Below, piece after piece: positions 26,500 to 35,512 of a stretch of 49,929 bases of DNA; the stretch's first letter is position 1, and every line of letters starts with the position of its first letter. This DNA is from Albidovulum sediminicola (GTDB taxonomy: Bacteria; Pseudomonadota; Alphaproteobacteria; Rhodobacterales; Rhodobacteraceae): positions 1 through 49,929 of the forward strand of contig NZ_JAOWLA010000021.1 of the NCBI RefSeq assembly GCF_025751575.1, read 5' to 3'. The translations under genes and the position numbers were made by a program. Below the pieces are notes generated by a model that ran no database searches, was not told the DNA's origin, and saw only the letters and a list, made by a program, of their open reading frames with translations.

Positions 26500-26970
26500 A
26501 TGAGGAGCGATACCGAATACCTGCGCCGCGCCATCGCGGTGGCTGCCGAAAGCCGCGCCGCTGGCAATCATCCCTTCGGCGCGCTCCTCGTCGGGCCGGG
26601 GGGCGAGGTTCTTCTGTCCTCGGGCAACACCTATGCGCGCGACCGCGGCGTCGGACATGCGGAGGCAAACGTGGCCCGCGCGGCGGCGCAGCAGTATGAC
26701 CCGGCCTTTCTGGAGCGCTGCACGCTCGTGACCTCGGTCGAGCCCTGCTGCATGTGCGCCGGGGCCTGCTACTGGGCCGGCATCGGCACCGTCGTCTATG
26801 GGCTCAGCGAAAAGCGGCTGGCCGAACTGACCGGCGACAACCCGGAAAACCTGACCCTCGATCTGAGCTGCCACCAGGTCTTCGCCGCCGGGCGGCGCCC
26901 GGTGGCGGTACGTGGCCCTTTCCCGGAACTGGAAGACGAGATCGCGGAAGGTCACAGGGATTTCTGGTAA
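26500..26970 (+). CDS. Cytidine/deoxycytidylate deaminase-family nucleoside deaminase
   Basis: This 156-residue zinc deaminase has the catalytic HAE at GHAEANVARAAA and the zinc ligands in EPCCMCAGACYWAGI. The family includes guanine deaminase, cytosine deaminase and TadA; the long C-terminus with LDLSCHQVFAAGRRP looks more like free-base or nucleoside deaminases than TadA, and the substrate is uncertain. GGAGGCGGCG precedes the ATG. It follows mttB by 109 bases in the same direction and may be the last gene of the unit or an independent neighbour. Confidence 0.87.
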   Translation: MRSDTEYLRRAIAVAAESRAAGNHPFGALLVGPGGEVLLSSGNTYARDRGVGHAEANVARAAAQQYDPAFLERCTLVTSVEPCCMCAGACYWAGIGTVVYGLSEKRLAELTGDNPENLTLDLSCHQVFAAGRRPVAVRGPFPELEDEIAEGHRDFW

Positions 26971-27001
26971 CGCGGCCCGGTTAGGCCGGGGGCGAGGGCG
27001 C

Positions 27002-27454
27002 TCAGCCCGGTGGGTCGTCGTTCCAGATGTCCCGATGCAGCTCCCACACGCCGTCCGCATTGCGCTTCCAGATGATGAGGTACTTGCCCGTGGGCATCAT
27101 GGTTCCCCCGTTTCCGTCCGGCACCGAAACCCGCCAGTTGCCGACGTCGATCGCGGTATCGCCCAGCACGTCAAGGTCGGTGGACACGACGGTCAGATTC
27201 GATACGCCAGCTTCGAACGCGCCGCCCCAATACCCGGCAATACCCTCGCGGCCGTCGATGCGCGGCGCGTTCGGCGGCAGAAGGATGGCGTTTTCCGAAT
27301 AGTGCGAAGCCGCAGCCGCCCCGTCGCCAGAGTTGAACCCCGCCAGAAATGCCTCCCCCGCGGCAGCCAGTTCCGGGTGGCTATCGGCCTGCGCCGCGAC
27401 CCCGGCCAGGATTGATCCCATGATTGCGGCAGCTCCGACTGTCCAATGTCTCAT
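27002..27454 (-). CDS. Secreted SnoaL-like/DUF4440-type protein
   Basis: This 150-residue protein has a signal peptide (MRHWTVGAAAIMGSILAGVAAQA) and a mature NTF2-like domain: AAAGEAFLAGFNSGDGAAAASHYSENAILLPPNAP, followed by GKYLIIWKRNADGVWELHRDIWND. Such domains bind small ligands or form dimers without a fixed activity. The ATG at 27454 follows GGGAGAGTGG on the minus strand and is preferred because it begins the signal peptide. The gene lies 55 bases downstream of the LysR gene in the same direction; its role is unknown. Confidence 0.82.
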   Translation of the reverse strand: MRHWTVGAAAIMGSILAGVAAQADSHPELAAAGEAFLAGFNSGDGAAAASHYSENAILLPPNAPRIDGREGIAGYWGGAFEAGVSNLTVVSTDLDVLGDTAIDVGNWRVSVPDGNGGTMMPTGKYLIIWKRNADGVWELHRDIWNDDPPG

Positions 27455-27509
27455 ACCACTCTCCCTTGATGGTGCGCCCCTTCCGGGGCCAACAGATCGC
27501 GCCCGGCGG

Positions 27510-28577
27510 TCAGGAACCCGCGTCAGAAACGGCAGTGAAGGGCCCGAAAACCACTTCGGCGCGGCCACGCGCCGGTTTCCCGGGCGCTGATGATGCTACC
27601 ACATCGCGCGCGATCGAGAAACTTCGGGACACTGACCTCGGGTCGGGGCCGCCCGAACCGCACCCCGGCGCTTGGCCTTTCTGACCGGCCGGACGAGCCG
27701 CCGATACGGTTTGCGCCTTTGAGCGCAGCCATCTCACAAAGGCTCTGACATCGGGCCGCTGGTCCCTCGCTTGCAGGTCCAGGTGGTAGACGCCGAACAA
27801 CGGCTCCGAGGCCAGTTCGACCACCTGCCCTTGTGCCAGATCGTCCAGGAAAAAGGCCCGCGCCGTATAGGTGATGCCATCGCCGCGCCGGACCGCCGAC
27901 ATGATGAGATTGCCGGGCATGTGGTTGACGGTCGGGGGCTGTTCGGGGACCACGCCGTGACGGGCGAGCCAGTCCGCGACCTCGTTCGTTCCCAGTTCCT
28001 GCAACCACGGCAGGTCCACCAGGCGCGCCGGATCGGGCAGGTCCCGGCCTCCGACGACCGACGGCGCGCCGATCACGATCATGTCCGTGATCAGGACCGC
28101 GTCGATCTCCGGCCCCGACCTGCGGCTGTCACAATAGCGGATCGCCACGTCGATGCCGCCGGGGCGCAGTTCCATCACCTCCGAGGTCGGGTTGATCATC
28201 AATGTGACCTCGGGATGCGCCTCTTGAAACTCGGAAAGCCTCGGCAGCAGCCATTCCACCGCGAAGGCGGGGGAGGTGGTGATCTGCACCGGACGATGCG
28301 CGGCCGCTTCGGCCAGCCGCTCGACGCCCGCGCGCATGATGTCGAAGCCGGTGGCAAGATCCCGCGCCAGGCGGGCGCCCGCATCCGTCAGTTCGATGCC
28401 CCGCCCCAACCGAGAAACCAGCGCAACGCCAAGCCGCTTCTCCAGCGCCCTGACCTGCTGGCTGACGGCGGCCTGGGTCACGTTCAGACGCCCCGCGGCC
28501 AGCGTGTAGCTGCGCGTCTCGGCGACGGCAGTAAACGCTCTCAGGCTGTTCAAGGGCGGCAGGCTTGTCCAGTCCAT
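27510..28577 (-). CDS. LysR-family transcriptional regulator (GcvA-like) with extended C-terminus
   Basis: An N-terminal winged helix (LNSLRAFTAVAETRSYTLAAGRLNVTQAAVSQQVRALEKRLG) is followed by a LysR substrate-binding domain. LPPLNSLRAF is characteristic of the GcvA branch. The domain normally ends near FVRWLR, about residue 285, but here a further ~65 residues rich in Gly, Pro, Arg and Ser follow, giving 355 instead of about 300. That tail has no recognisable domain and may come from loss of the original stop. It diverges from the GFA-family gene, with two small palindromes in between. Confidence 0.88.
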   Translation of the reverse strand: MDWTSLPPLNSLRAFTAVAETRSYTLAAGRLNVTQAAVSQQVRALEKRLGVALVSRLGRGIELTDAGARLARDLATGFDIMRAGVERLAEAAAHRPVQITTSPAFAVEWLLPRLSEFQEAHPEVTLMINPTSEVMELRPGGIDVAIRYCDSRRSGPEIDAVLITDMIVIGAPSVVGGRDLPDPARLVDLPWLQELGTNEVADWLARHGVVPEQPPTVNHMPGNLIMSAVRRGDGITYTARAFFLDDLAQGQVVELASEPLFGVYHLDLQARDQRPDVRAFVRWLRSKAQTVSAARPAGQKGQAPGCGSGGPDPRSVSRSFSIARDVVASSAPGKPARGRAEVVFGPFTAVSDAGS

Positions 28578-28581
28578 ATGA

Positions 28582-28608
28582 TAGAATTTCTAATGTATCC
28601 TCAGGATA
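28582..28608. promoter_or_regulatory. Two adjacent small palindromes, candidate LysR operator
   Basis: TAGAATTTCTA (28582-28592) and TATCCTCAGGATA (28596-28608) are perfect inverted repeats around one central base, four bases apart, directly upstream of the LysR start codon. The patch is AT-rich against a GC-rich background. It lies in the divergent region with the GFA-family gene, the usual site for LysR auto- and target regulation. Confidence 0.5.
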
Positions 28609-28725
28609 AATGAGTCGCATGGGAAGGGCGTTCTGGCAATAGTGATGGCGCAGCAACTTGCATCTATGGCCGGTTCCAGCCGCAAATTGGGATCACTTTC
28701 ACCAGCAAACGAGGTGGCGCAAAAA

Positions 28726-29136
28726 ATGGAAAAACATAACGGCGGATGCTATTGCGGCGCGGTCCGCTTCCAGATCACCGGCCTGCCGCTCTGGTCCGGG
28801 CATTGCCACTGCCGATCTTGCCAGCAGGCGCTTGGCGGCGCTTTCGTCACCTGGGCCAAGGTCGCGGCGAAGGACTTTGACGTCACCAAGGGCGTGATCA
28901 AGACAATCCGGAAAACGCCGGGCATCGCGCGGGGATTCTGCGGGGATTGCGGCACGACCCTGACCTATTCCGCCGAAACCGAGGTCGCCGGACAGGACTG
29001 GAGCGCCGACGCCTGGTTCGCCGCCGCCACGCTGGATGATCCCTCGATCGTCGAACCGAAGGCGCATGTCTTCGTTTCGCATCAGCAGCCCTGGATCAAG
29101 CTTGCGGACGGGCTTCCGGCGTCTGAGGAGTTCTGA
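28726..29136 (+). CDS. GFA-family (glutathione-dependent formaldehyde-activating-like) zinc protein
   Basis: This 136-residue protein has the family zinc motifs GGCYCGAVRF, CHCRSCQ and CGDCGTTL. Most members lack proven formaldehyde activity, so the name is structural only. The ATG at 28726 follows GAGGTGG; in-frame ATGs further upstream at 28642 and 28666 have a weaker context and would add residues outside the family domain. It is divergent from the LysR gene, which may regulate it. Formaldehyde formed by the demethylases in the nearby island makes a detoxification role attractive, but nothing in the sequence proves it. Confidence 0.85.
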   Translation: MEKHNGGCYCGAVRFQITGLPLWSGHCHCRSCQQALGGAFVTWAKVAAKDFDVTKGVIKTIRKTPGIARGFCGDCGTTLTYSAETEVAGQDWSADAWFAAATLDDPSIVEPKAHVFVSHQQPWIKLADGLPASEEF

Positions 29137-29221
29137 TCCGTCCAAACGCGAGAGCCGACCGAGAGGGCGCGCTGCACGCCGCCATCCTTGTCCCCGGGAA
29201 AGGTGGAACTGGCGCGCTCGC

Positions 29222-30043
29222 TCAAACCGCCTCGTTCTGAAGGAAAAGCTCGTACGCATGGACCTTCGAGAATCCGAGGCGCTCGTAGACCGGACGCCCC
29301 ATGTCGGTCGCTTGCAAGACGGCATGCCTTGCGCCCCGCCGTCTCCCTTCGGCCATTGCGTGATGCGTCATGACCGTGCCGATCCCGCGTCGTCTTGCCT
29401 CGGGCAAGGTGGCAACCGCGTAGATGCCCGCGAGACCGGCGGCCATCACGAGCGAACTGACCGCCACCGGCTCCCCGTCGAGATATCCCACATAGCGCGG
29501 CTGGCTTTCGAACCGGTCCTCGGGGATCGCTGCTTCGCAGCGGCTCATCGCCTCCCGGACATCGTCTGCGAGCTCGAAGGCGTTGCAGGTCAGCCAGGCC
29601 CAGCCATGAAGCCCGGTCCGGCCCTCGGCCTCCCGAACCGTCAGCCCCTCGACCTTCGGCGCGTCGGGCAATGCCGAGAGGTCCATGAGCAGTGCCGGGT
29701 CGCGTCCTTCCCGCTCAAGGCCGGCGGCGGTCAGGCGGTCCCTGACAGCATCGGATGCGGCAACCGCGCTTAGCCGCCAGAGGACGGGCGTCCCGCGTTC
29801 CTCGATACTCTTTCCGGCGCTTTCCAAGGCACGATCGACGGTGCCCGGTGCATCCGTCGTCAGGTTGACCGAGTTGAACAGGCAATGTGGAATGGGTGTG
29901 TAGAGGCAGACCGCGCCGGGAAAGCGTTCGTACCGCGATCCATCGGCCAAGGCGTATGCGCCCCAGTAGGCCACAAGGTTCTCGTCCATCCTTGCGAGAA
30001 GCTCTGCATCCGGTTGCATGTCTGACCCCCATCCATCGGTCAC
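29222..30043 (-). CDS. GNAT-family N-acetyltransferase
   Basis: The C-terminal half holds a GNAT domain with the acetyl-CoA motif PEARRRGIGTVMTHHAMAEGRRRGA and the terminal VYERLGF. The N-terminal ~130 residues (AYWGAYALADGSRYERFPG) are a less conserved extension seen in larger GNAT proteins. The start is either GTG at 30043, with AGAGGA nine bases upstream, or ATG at 30019, preceded by GGGGG. The acceptor substrate is unknown. It lies 78 bases after nasA on the same strand and may be read through from the nitrate operon. Confidence 0.82.
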   Translation of the reverse strand: MTDGWGSDMQPDAELLARMDENLVAYWGAYALADGSRYERFPGAVCLYTPIPHCLFNSVNLTTDAPGTVDRALESAGKSIEERGTPVLWRLSAVAASDAVRDRLTAAGLEREGRDPALLMDLSALPDAPKVEGLTVREAEGRTGLHGWAWLTCNAFELADDVREAMSRCEAAIPEDRFESQPRYVGYLDGEPVAVSSLVMAAGLAGIYAVATLPEARRRGIGTVMTHHAMAEGRRRGARHAVLQATDMGRPVYERLGFSKVHAYELFLQNEAV

Positions 30044-30121
30044 GCCCGGTCGTCCTCTGCAATCCTACATCAAGCCCGTCCGAGTCCGGAGATCTTTCCC
30101 GGGAAGGGGGGAGCGCACCGG

Positions 30122-32746
30122 CTATTCTGCCGCGATCCTCGGCGTGCAGCGCATGAGAAGTGTCGCGAGCTCTGGTCGGCAGGAGCCGCAGTTGGTCCCG
30201 GCGCCTAGGGCCGAACCGATGGCCTCCACCGACAGCAGGCCCTGCGACGCGATCGCCTGGGCAATCGTGTTCACGCCGATCCCGAAGCAGGAACAAAGCG
30301 TCGCACCCGGATCGGGCCGGTTCGCGTTCGGCCGGCCTGACAGAATCTCCGGCCTGGCGCCCTCAAGCTGGCTGGCCACATGTTCGCGCGAGACGGCCAC
30401 GGGCCCGGGCCCAGCGAAGAGCGCGGCCTGCACCCGCCCGTCCCGGACCAGCGCCACGCGCGCCGTGCCGCGGGCGGCGTCCGCGACGATGACCGCCTCC
30501 GCATCCGGCAGGCCGAAGGCTTCGCGCGCGAAGGCTTCCCAATCCCGGGGCGGCTCGGCCCCGGCCAGTTCCATGCGCCACCCCCCCGCGATCCGTGCGC
30601 GCGCGACGTAGTCCGTGGCGGGCAACGCCCCGGTCGTCGTGACCGCGAAGCCGAACCAGGTGGCGGCGTAGGGCCGGAGGGCGACGGGGCAGGCCTTGCT
30701 TTCGGGCTGGCCGGAAATCGGATCGGTGAAGGGCGCGACAAGCGCGTCGATGCGGCCCGTGGGCGCGTGTTCGGCCGTCCAGTGCATCGGCGCGAAGACC
30801 TGGCCGGGGCTGACACGGTCGGTCACCATCGCGCGCAGGATCGCCCTGCCGTGCCTGCTTTCGACCTCGACCAGATGCGCGGCGCGGATGCCAAGCCGGT
30901 CCGCATCGTCGGGGTGAATCTCCAAGAACGGCTCGGCGAGGTGCCGGTTGAGGCGCGGGGCGCGGCCCGAGCGCGTCATGGTGTGCCATTGGTCGCGGAT
31001 GCGACCGGTGTTCAGGACGAATGGCGCCTCCACATCAACGTGCCCCGACGCCGCGCGCGAGGTGACGGGCAGCATCCGCGCCTTTCCCGCTGGCGTGAAG
31101 AACGCCCCGTCCGCGAAGAACCGCCCGCCGCGCCGGGTGGCCGTGACCGGCCAGCGGACGGGTGCCAGCGCGTCGTAGCCGGACCGGTCGAGCCCGCAAA
31201 GCGCCGAGATGTCGAAGTCGCGCCCCTGCGCGGCCGCATGGCCCGACAACGCGGCGTATTCCAGGAAGATCTCCGCGGGCGAGGCGTAGTCGAACGCCGC
31301 CTTCCACCCCATGCGACGGCCAACTTCCGCCAGGATCGCCCAGTCGGGCCGCGCGGAACCGGGCAAGGGCAGGAAGCCGCGTTGTCGGCTGATCGTGCGG
31401 TCCGAATTGGTGACCGTGCCGTCCTTCTCGCCCCATCCCGCCGCGGGCAGCAGGACATCGGCCAGGCGCGCGGTGTCCGTCGTGGCGAAAAGATCGCTGA
31501 CCACCACGAAGTCGCAGGCCGCGATGGCGCCGCGAACGGCATCGGCGTCGGGCAGGGTCGCGGCGGGGTTGCTGCCCATGATCCAGAGCGCCTTGATCCG
31601 CCCTTCGGCAACCGCGCGAAACATCTCCACCGCCTTCAGCCCGGGCTTCTCGGGCATCGTGGGCGCGTCCCAGAAGCTGCGTACCAGGCTGCGATGCGCC
31701 GGATCCTCGATATCCAGGTGGCAGGCGAGCATATTGGCCAACCCGCCGACCTCGCGCCCGCCCATCGCGTTTGGCTGACCGGTGATGCTGAAGGGCCCCA
31801 TGCCGGGCCGGCCGATCCGGCCGGTGGACAGGTGGCAATTCAGGATCGCGTTGACCTTGTCGGTGCCGGAGGTGGATTGGTTCACCCCCTGGCTGTAGAC
31901 CGTCACCACCTTTTCGGTGCGGATCCACAGATCCAGGAAGGTCGCGATCTCGGCCTCGCCCAGGCCTGTCCGGCCCTGATCCGCGCGCGCGGCGGCAAGG
32001 CTCTCTTCCAGGCCCTCGACATGCGCCGAGAACTCGGCGCTGAGCGCCCCGGCATCGGCGATCCTCGCCAGAAGCCGGTTGAAGAGCGCGACATCCGCGC
32101 CCGGGTCGATCGCCAGATGCAGATCGGCGAGGTCACAGGTCGCCGTCCGGCGCGGGTCGATGTTCACGACGCGCATCGCGGGGCGGGCCTGCTTCGCCGC
32201 CGCGATCCGCTGGTAAAGCACCGGGTGGCACCATGCGAGGTTCGATCCGACCAGAACGACAAGATCGGCCTCCTCCAGGTCCTCATAGACGCCTGGCACC
32301 GTGTCGGTTCCAAAGGCGCGGCGATGGCCCGCGACGGTGGACGCCATGCAAAGCCGCGAATTGCTGTCGATGTTGGCCGAGCCGATGAAGCCCTTCATCA
32401 GCTTGTTGGCGACGTAATAGTCCTCGCTCAGCAACTGGCCCGAGACGTAGAAGGCGACCGCGTCCGGGCCATGTTCCGCGATGGTCTTCCTGAACCGGGC
32501 CGCGACGAGGTCGAGCGCCTCGTCCCAGCCCGCGTCGCGGCCGTTGATCCTGGGCGAGAGGAGCCTGCCCTCAAGCCCGAGTGTTTCCCCCAGCGCCAGG
32601 CCTTTCGAACAAAGCCGACCGCGATTGGCCGGGTGGTCGGTGTCGCCCTTGATTGCCGCCCCGCCCTTGCCGTCGGGTGTCGCGATGACACCGCAGCCGA
32701 CGCCGCAATAGGCGCAAGTCGTCCGAACCTCGGTTCCGGCCCTCAT
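30122..32746 (-). CDS. nasA: Assimilatory nitrate reductase catalytic subunit
   Basis: This 874-residue cytoplasmic molybdenum enzyme reduces nitrate to nitrite. N-terminal CAYCGVGCGV with LCSKG binds a 4Fe-4S cluster. The Mo-bis-MGD domains follow (NSRLCMAS, GSNLAWCHPVLYQRI, LWIMGSNPAATLPDAD), then the molydopterin dinucleotide-binding domain (LNTGRIRDQWHTMTRSG). The C-terminal ~60 residues carry a BFD-like [2Fe-2S] domain (CSCFGIGVNTIAQAI and NCGSCRPEL), as in Klebsiella-type NasA. It overlaps nirD by four bases and is the last core gene of the nitrate operon. Confidence 0.95.
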   Translation of the reverse strand: MRAGTEVRTTCAYCGVGCGVIATPDGKGGAAIKGDTDHPANRGRLCSKGLALGETLGLEGRLLSPRINGRDAGWDEALDLVAARFRKTIAEHGPDAVAFYVSGQLLSEDYYVANKLMKGFIGSANIDSNSRLCMASTVAGHRRAFGTDTVPGVYEDLEEADLVVLVGSNLAWCHPVLYQRIAAAKQARPAMRVVNIDPRRTATCDLADLHLAIDPGADVALFNRLLARIADAGALSAEFSAHVEGLEESLAAARADQGRTGLGEAEIATFLDLWIRTEKVVTVYSQGVNQSTSGTDKVNAILNCHLSTGRIGRPGMGPFSITGQPNAMGGREVGGLANMLACHLDIEDPAHRSLVRSFWDAPTMPEKPGLKAVEMFRAVAEGRIKALWIMGSNPAATLPDADAVRGAIAACDFVVVSDLFATTDTARLADVLLPAAGWGEKDGTVTNSDRTISRQRGFLPLPGSARPDWAILAEVGRRMGWKAAFDYASPAEIFLEYAALSGHAAAQGRDFDISALCGLDRSGYDALAPVRWPVTATRRGGRFFADGAFFTPAGKARMLPVTSRAASGHVDVEAPFVLNTGRIRDQWHTMTRSGRAPRLNRHLAEPFLEIHPDDADRLGIRAAHLVEVESRHGRAILRAMVTDRVSPGQVFAPMHWTAEHAPTGRIDALVAPFTDPISGQPESKACPVALRPYAATWFGFAVTTTGALPATDYVARARIAGGWRMELAGAEPPRDWEAFAREAFGLPDAEAVIVADAARGTARVALVRDGRVQAALFAGPGPVAVSREHVASQLEGARPEILSGRPNANRPDPGATLCSCFGIGVNTIAQAIASQGLLSVEAIGSALGAGTNCGSCRPELATLLMRCTPRIAAE

Positions 32747-33078
32747 GCTGCGCTCCGTCGCGCAAGCTGCGTGGCGTCAAGAAGGATCCGGCTCCCCTCG
32801 ACCCGCGCCGGGTAGGTCGGCACCAGCCCCTCGTCGGCGCCCTGCGCTTGCCCCGTTTCAAGGCTGAAGACCCAGTTGTGGAGCGGGCAGGTGACGCTCT
32901 TGCCGTGCACGATGCCTTCGGAGAGCGGCCCGCCCTTGTGCGGACAACGGTCGGAAAGCGCGAAGACCTCGTCGCGGGCGGTGCGGAAGACCGCCACGCA
33001 ACCCATCGCGGTCTTGACCACGCGCGCGCCCCGCTGGGGGATATCCTCAAGCGACCCGATGTCGATCCAGGTGGTCAT
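32743..33078 (-). CDS. nirD: Nitrite reductase small subunit, Rieske-type
   Basis: This 111-residue partner of NirB has a Rieske-like fold. Unlike E. coli NirD, which lacks the ligands, it keeps both Cys-His pairs (DRCPHKGGPL and TCPLHNWVF), so it should hold a [2Fe-2S] cluster. It overlaps nirB upstream and nasA downstream by four bases each, a tightly coupled arrangement. With NirB it reduces nitrite to ammonium using NAD(P)H. Confidence 0.94.
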   Translation of the reverse strand: MTTWIDIGSLEDIPQRGARVVKTAMGCVAVFRTARDEVFALSDRCPHKGGPLSEGIVHGKSVTCPLHNWVFSLETGQAQGADEGLVPTYPARVEGSRILLDATQLARRSAA

Positions 33079-35507
33079 TCGGCGGCCTCCAGCATGAGAT
33101 TGGCAAGGGGGACGTAGCGCGCGCGCTCGGTTTCGACGTGCTCCGCCCAGGGGTCTTTCTGGTAAACGGATTGGCTGAGTTGGAAGCGCTCGATCAGCGC
33201 CGCGCGGTTCGCAACGTCATCGACCACCCGGGCCTTGACCCAGTCGAGCCCGACCTTGGCGATGAACTTGTAGGGCCGGTCGAGGTATTTCGCGTTCTCG
33301 CGGTAAAGCTGGACGAAGGCGATGGTCAGCGCGATGGCCTCCTCCTCGGTCTTCACGTCGGCAAGCCGCTCGGTCTCCTTCACGTCCATGCCGGCCGCGC
33401 CGCCCACGCCGATCTGATAGCCGCTGTCCACGCAGACGATCCCCACATCCTTGCAGGTCGCCTCGGCGCAGTTGCGCGGGCATCCGGAGACGGCGAGCTT
33501 CACCTTGTGCGGCGTCCAGGAGCCCCAAAGCGCCTTTTCGAGCTTCACCCCCAAGCCGGTCGAATCCTGCGTGCCGAAGCGGCAGTGATCGGTGCCGACG
33601 CAGGTCTTTACCGTGCGCAGGCCCTTGGAATAGGCGTGGCCCGAGACGAGGCCCGCGCGGTTCAGATCGGCCCAGATCGCCGGCAGGTCCTCTCCCCTCA
33701 CGCCGAGAAGATCGATCCGCTGGCCGCCGGTCACCTTGACCGTCGGGACGTTGTATTTCTCGGCGGCATCGGCGATCGCCCGCAACTCGCGCGGGTTGGT
33801 CAGCCCGCCCCACATGCGCGGCACAACGCTGAAGGTGCCGTCCTTCTGGATATTGGCGTGCTTGCGCTCGTTCACGAAACGGCTTTGCGGGTCGTCCTGG
33901 TAGTCGAGCGGCCAGTCGGCGAGGAGGTAGAAGTTCAGCGCCGGGCGGCAGACATGGCAGCCGCAGGAGGTCTTCCATCCAAGCTCCTGCATCACCGCGG
34001 CCATGGACTTCAACTCTTGTGACTTGATCATCCGGCGCACGTCCTCATGCGTGAGCTCGGTGCAGGCGCAAACCGGCTTCGCGGCCGGCATCACGAAGTC
34101 GTCGCCGAGCGTCACCGCCAGCACCTGCTCGACAAGCCCGGTGCAGGTGCCGCAGGAACCCGACGCCTTGGTCTGGGCGCGGACCGCGTCCAGCGTCGTC
34201 GCGCCCCCGGTGATCGCCTCCACGATCCGGCCCTTGCAGACGCCGTTGCAGCCGCAGATCTCTGCGTCAGCCGGTAAGGCTGCAACGGCCGCCGTAGGGT
34301 CCATGGCGGCCCCCCCTTGATAGGCGGGCCCGAAGATCAGCGTCTCGCGCATCGCCTCGATCTCGGTGCCGTCCTTGATCAGGCCGAAGAACCAGTTGCC
34401 GTCGGCGGTGTCGCCATACATCACCGCCCCGATCAGCCGGTCGCGCTCGATCACCAGGCGCTTGTAGAGACCGCGCGCGGGGTCGCGGAAAACGATGTCC
34501 TCGCGTCCCTCGGCCTCCGCGAAGTCCCCGGCGCTGAACAGATCGCAGCCGGTGACCTTGAGCTTCGTGGCCGTCTGGACGGGGCGGAAGGCGGCGGGTT
34601 CCGCCTGCAAGGTCCGCGCCACGACCTTCGCCTGGTCGTAAAGCGGGGCGACGAGGCCGAAGAGCTGGCCGTCATGTTCCACGCATTCGCCGACGGCGAG
34701 GACGTCGGGGTCCGACGTCACCATCTGGTCGCTGACGACGATGCCGCGCGCGACCTCAAGATGGGCATCGACGGCCAGGCGCGTCTCGGGGCGGATGCCG
34801 ACCGCCATCACCACCAGGTCGGCCGGATAGACGGTGCCATCCTCCAGCAGAACCGCCTCCGCCCGGTCATGGCCGAGGATGGCCTTGGTGGCGCCCTTGC
34901 AGTGCACCTTGATCCCGCGCTGCTCCAGCTCGCGCTGGAGAAGGTAGCCCGCCGAGGGGTCAAGCTGCCGCTCCATCAGGTGGCCCATGAGGTGGATCAC
35001 CGTCACGTCCATGCCCCGGTTCTTCAGCCCCGCCGCGGCCTCAAGGCCCAGAAGGCCGCCGCCGATCACCACGGCGCTCCCGCCCATCGCCGCCGCGCCG
35101 ATCATCGCGTTGGCGTCGTCAAGATCGCGGTAGGAGATCACGCCAGGCAGATCCTTGCCCGCGACGGGGATGATGAACGGGGCCGAGCCGGTCGCGATGA
35201 GGAGCTTGTCATAGGCGACCTCGCCGTTCTCGCCGACGACGATCTTGCGGTCGCGGTCGATCTTGACGACATGCTCGCTGAACCGGCAGGCGACGCCGTG
35301 CGCCGCGTACCAGGCGTGGTCATGGGTCACGATCTCTTCGTAGGTCTTGTCGCCAGAGAGCACGGGCGAAAGCATGATGCGGTTGTAGTTGCCGCGCGGC
35401 TCGGCGTTGAAAAGCGTGACGTCATAGTCCGCGCCTGCCTCGAACAGATGCTCAAGGACGCGGCCCGAGGCCATGCCGGCGCCGATGACGACGAGTTTCT
35501 GGGTCAT
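33075..35507 (-). CDS. nirB: Assimilatory NAD(P)H nitrite reductase large subunit
   Basis: This 810-residue enzyme reduces nitrite to ammonium. Domain order: FAD/NAD(P) oxidoreductase (KLVVIGAGMASGRVLEHL, then GGSAVVIGGGLLGLEAAAGL near residue 150), two BFD-like [2Fe-2S] regions (CGCNGVCKGRIVEA with CGTCTGL, and CACTELTHEDV with CGCHVCRPAL), then the siroheme/4Fe-4S domain (TCVGTDHCRFGTQDS and SGCPRNCAEATCKD). Length and motifs are standard. It follows the nrtCD gene by five bases and overlaps nirD. Confidence 0.95.
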   Translation of the reverse strand: MTQKLVVIGAGMASGRVLEHLFEAGADYDVTLFNAEPRGNYNRIMLSPVLSGDKTYEEIVTHDHAWYAAHGVACRFSEHVVKIDRDRKIVVGENGEVAYDKLLIATGSAPFIIPVAGKDLPGVISYRDLDDANAMIGAAAMGGSAVVIGGGLLGLEAAAGLKNRGMDVTVIHLMGHLMERQLDPSAGYLLQRELEQRGIKVHCKGATKAILGHDRAEAVLLEDGTVYPADLVVMAVGIRPETRLAVDAHLEVARGIVVSDQMVTSDPDVLAVGECVEHDGQLFGLVAPLYDQAKVVARTLQAEPAAFRPVQTATKLKVTGCDLFSAGDFAEAEGREDIVFRDPARGLYKRLVIERDRLIGAVMYGDTADGNWFFGLIKDGTEIEAMRETLIFGPAYQGGAAMDPTAAVAALPADAEICGCNGVCKGRIVEAITGGATTLDAVRAQTKASGSCGTCTGLVEQVLAVTLGDDFVMPAAKPVCACTELTHEDVRRMIKSQELKSMAAVMQELGWKTSCGCHVCRPALNFYLLADWPLDYQDDPQSRFVNERKHANIQKDGTFSVVPRMWGGLTNPRELRAIADAAEKYNVPTVKVTGGQRIDLLGVRGEDLPAIWADLNRAGLVSGHAYSKGLRTVKTCVGTDHCRFGTQDSTGLGVKLEKALWGSWTPHKVKLAVSGCPRNCAEATCKDVGIVCVDSGYQIGVGGAAGMDVKETERLADVKTEEEAIALTIAFVQLYRENAKYLDRPYKFIAKVGLDWVKARVVDDVANRAALIERFQLSQSVYQKDPWAEHVETERARYVPLANLMLEAAE

Positions 35508-35512
35508 GGATT

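Noticed and set aside
30380..32815. Plus-strand open frame of 811 codons opposite nasA
   Set aside because: Antisense shadow created by high third-position GC; nasA motifs are all on the minus strand.
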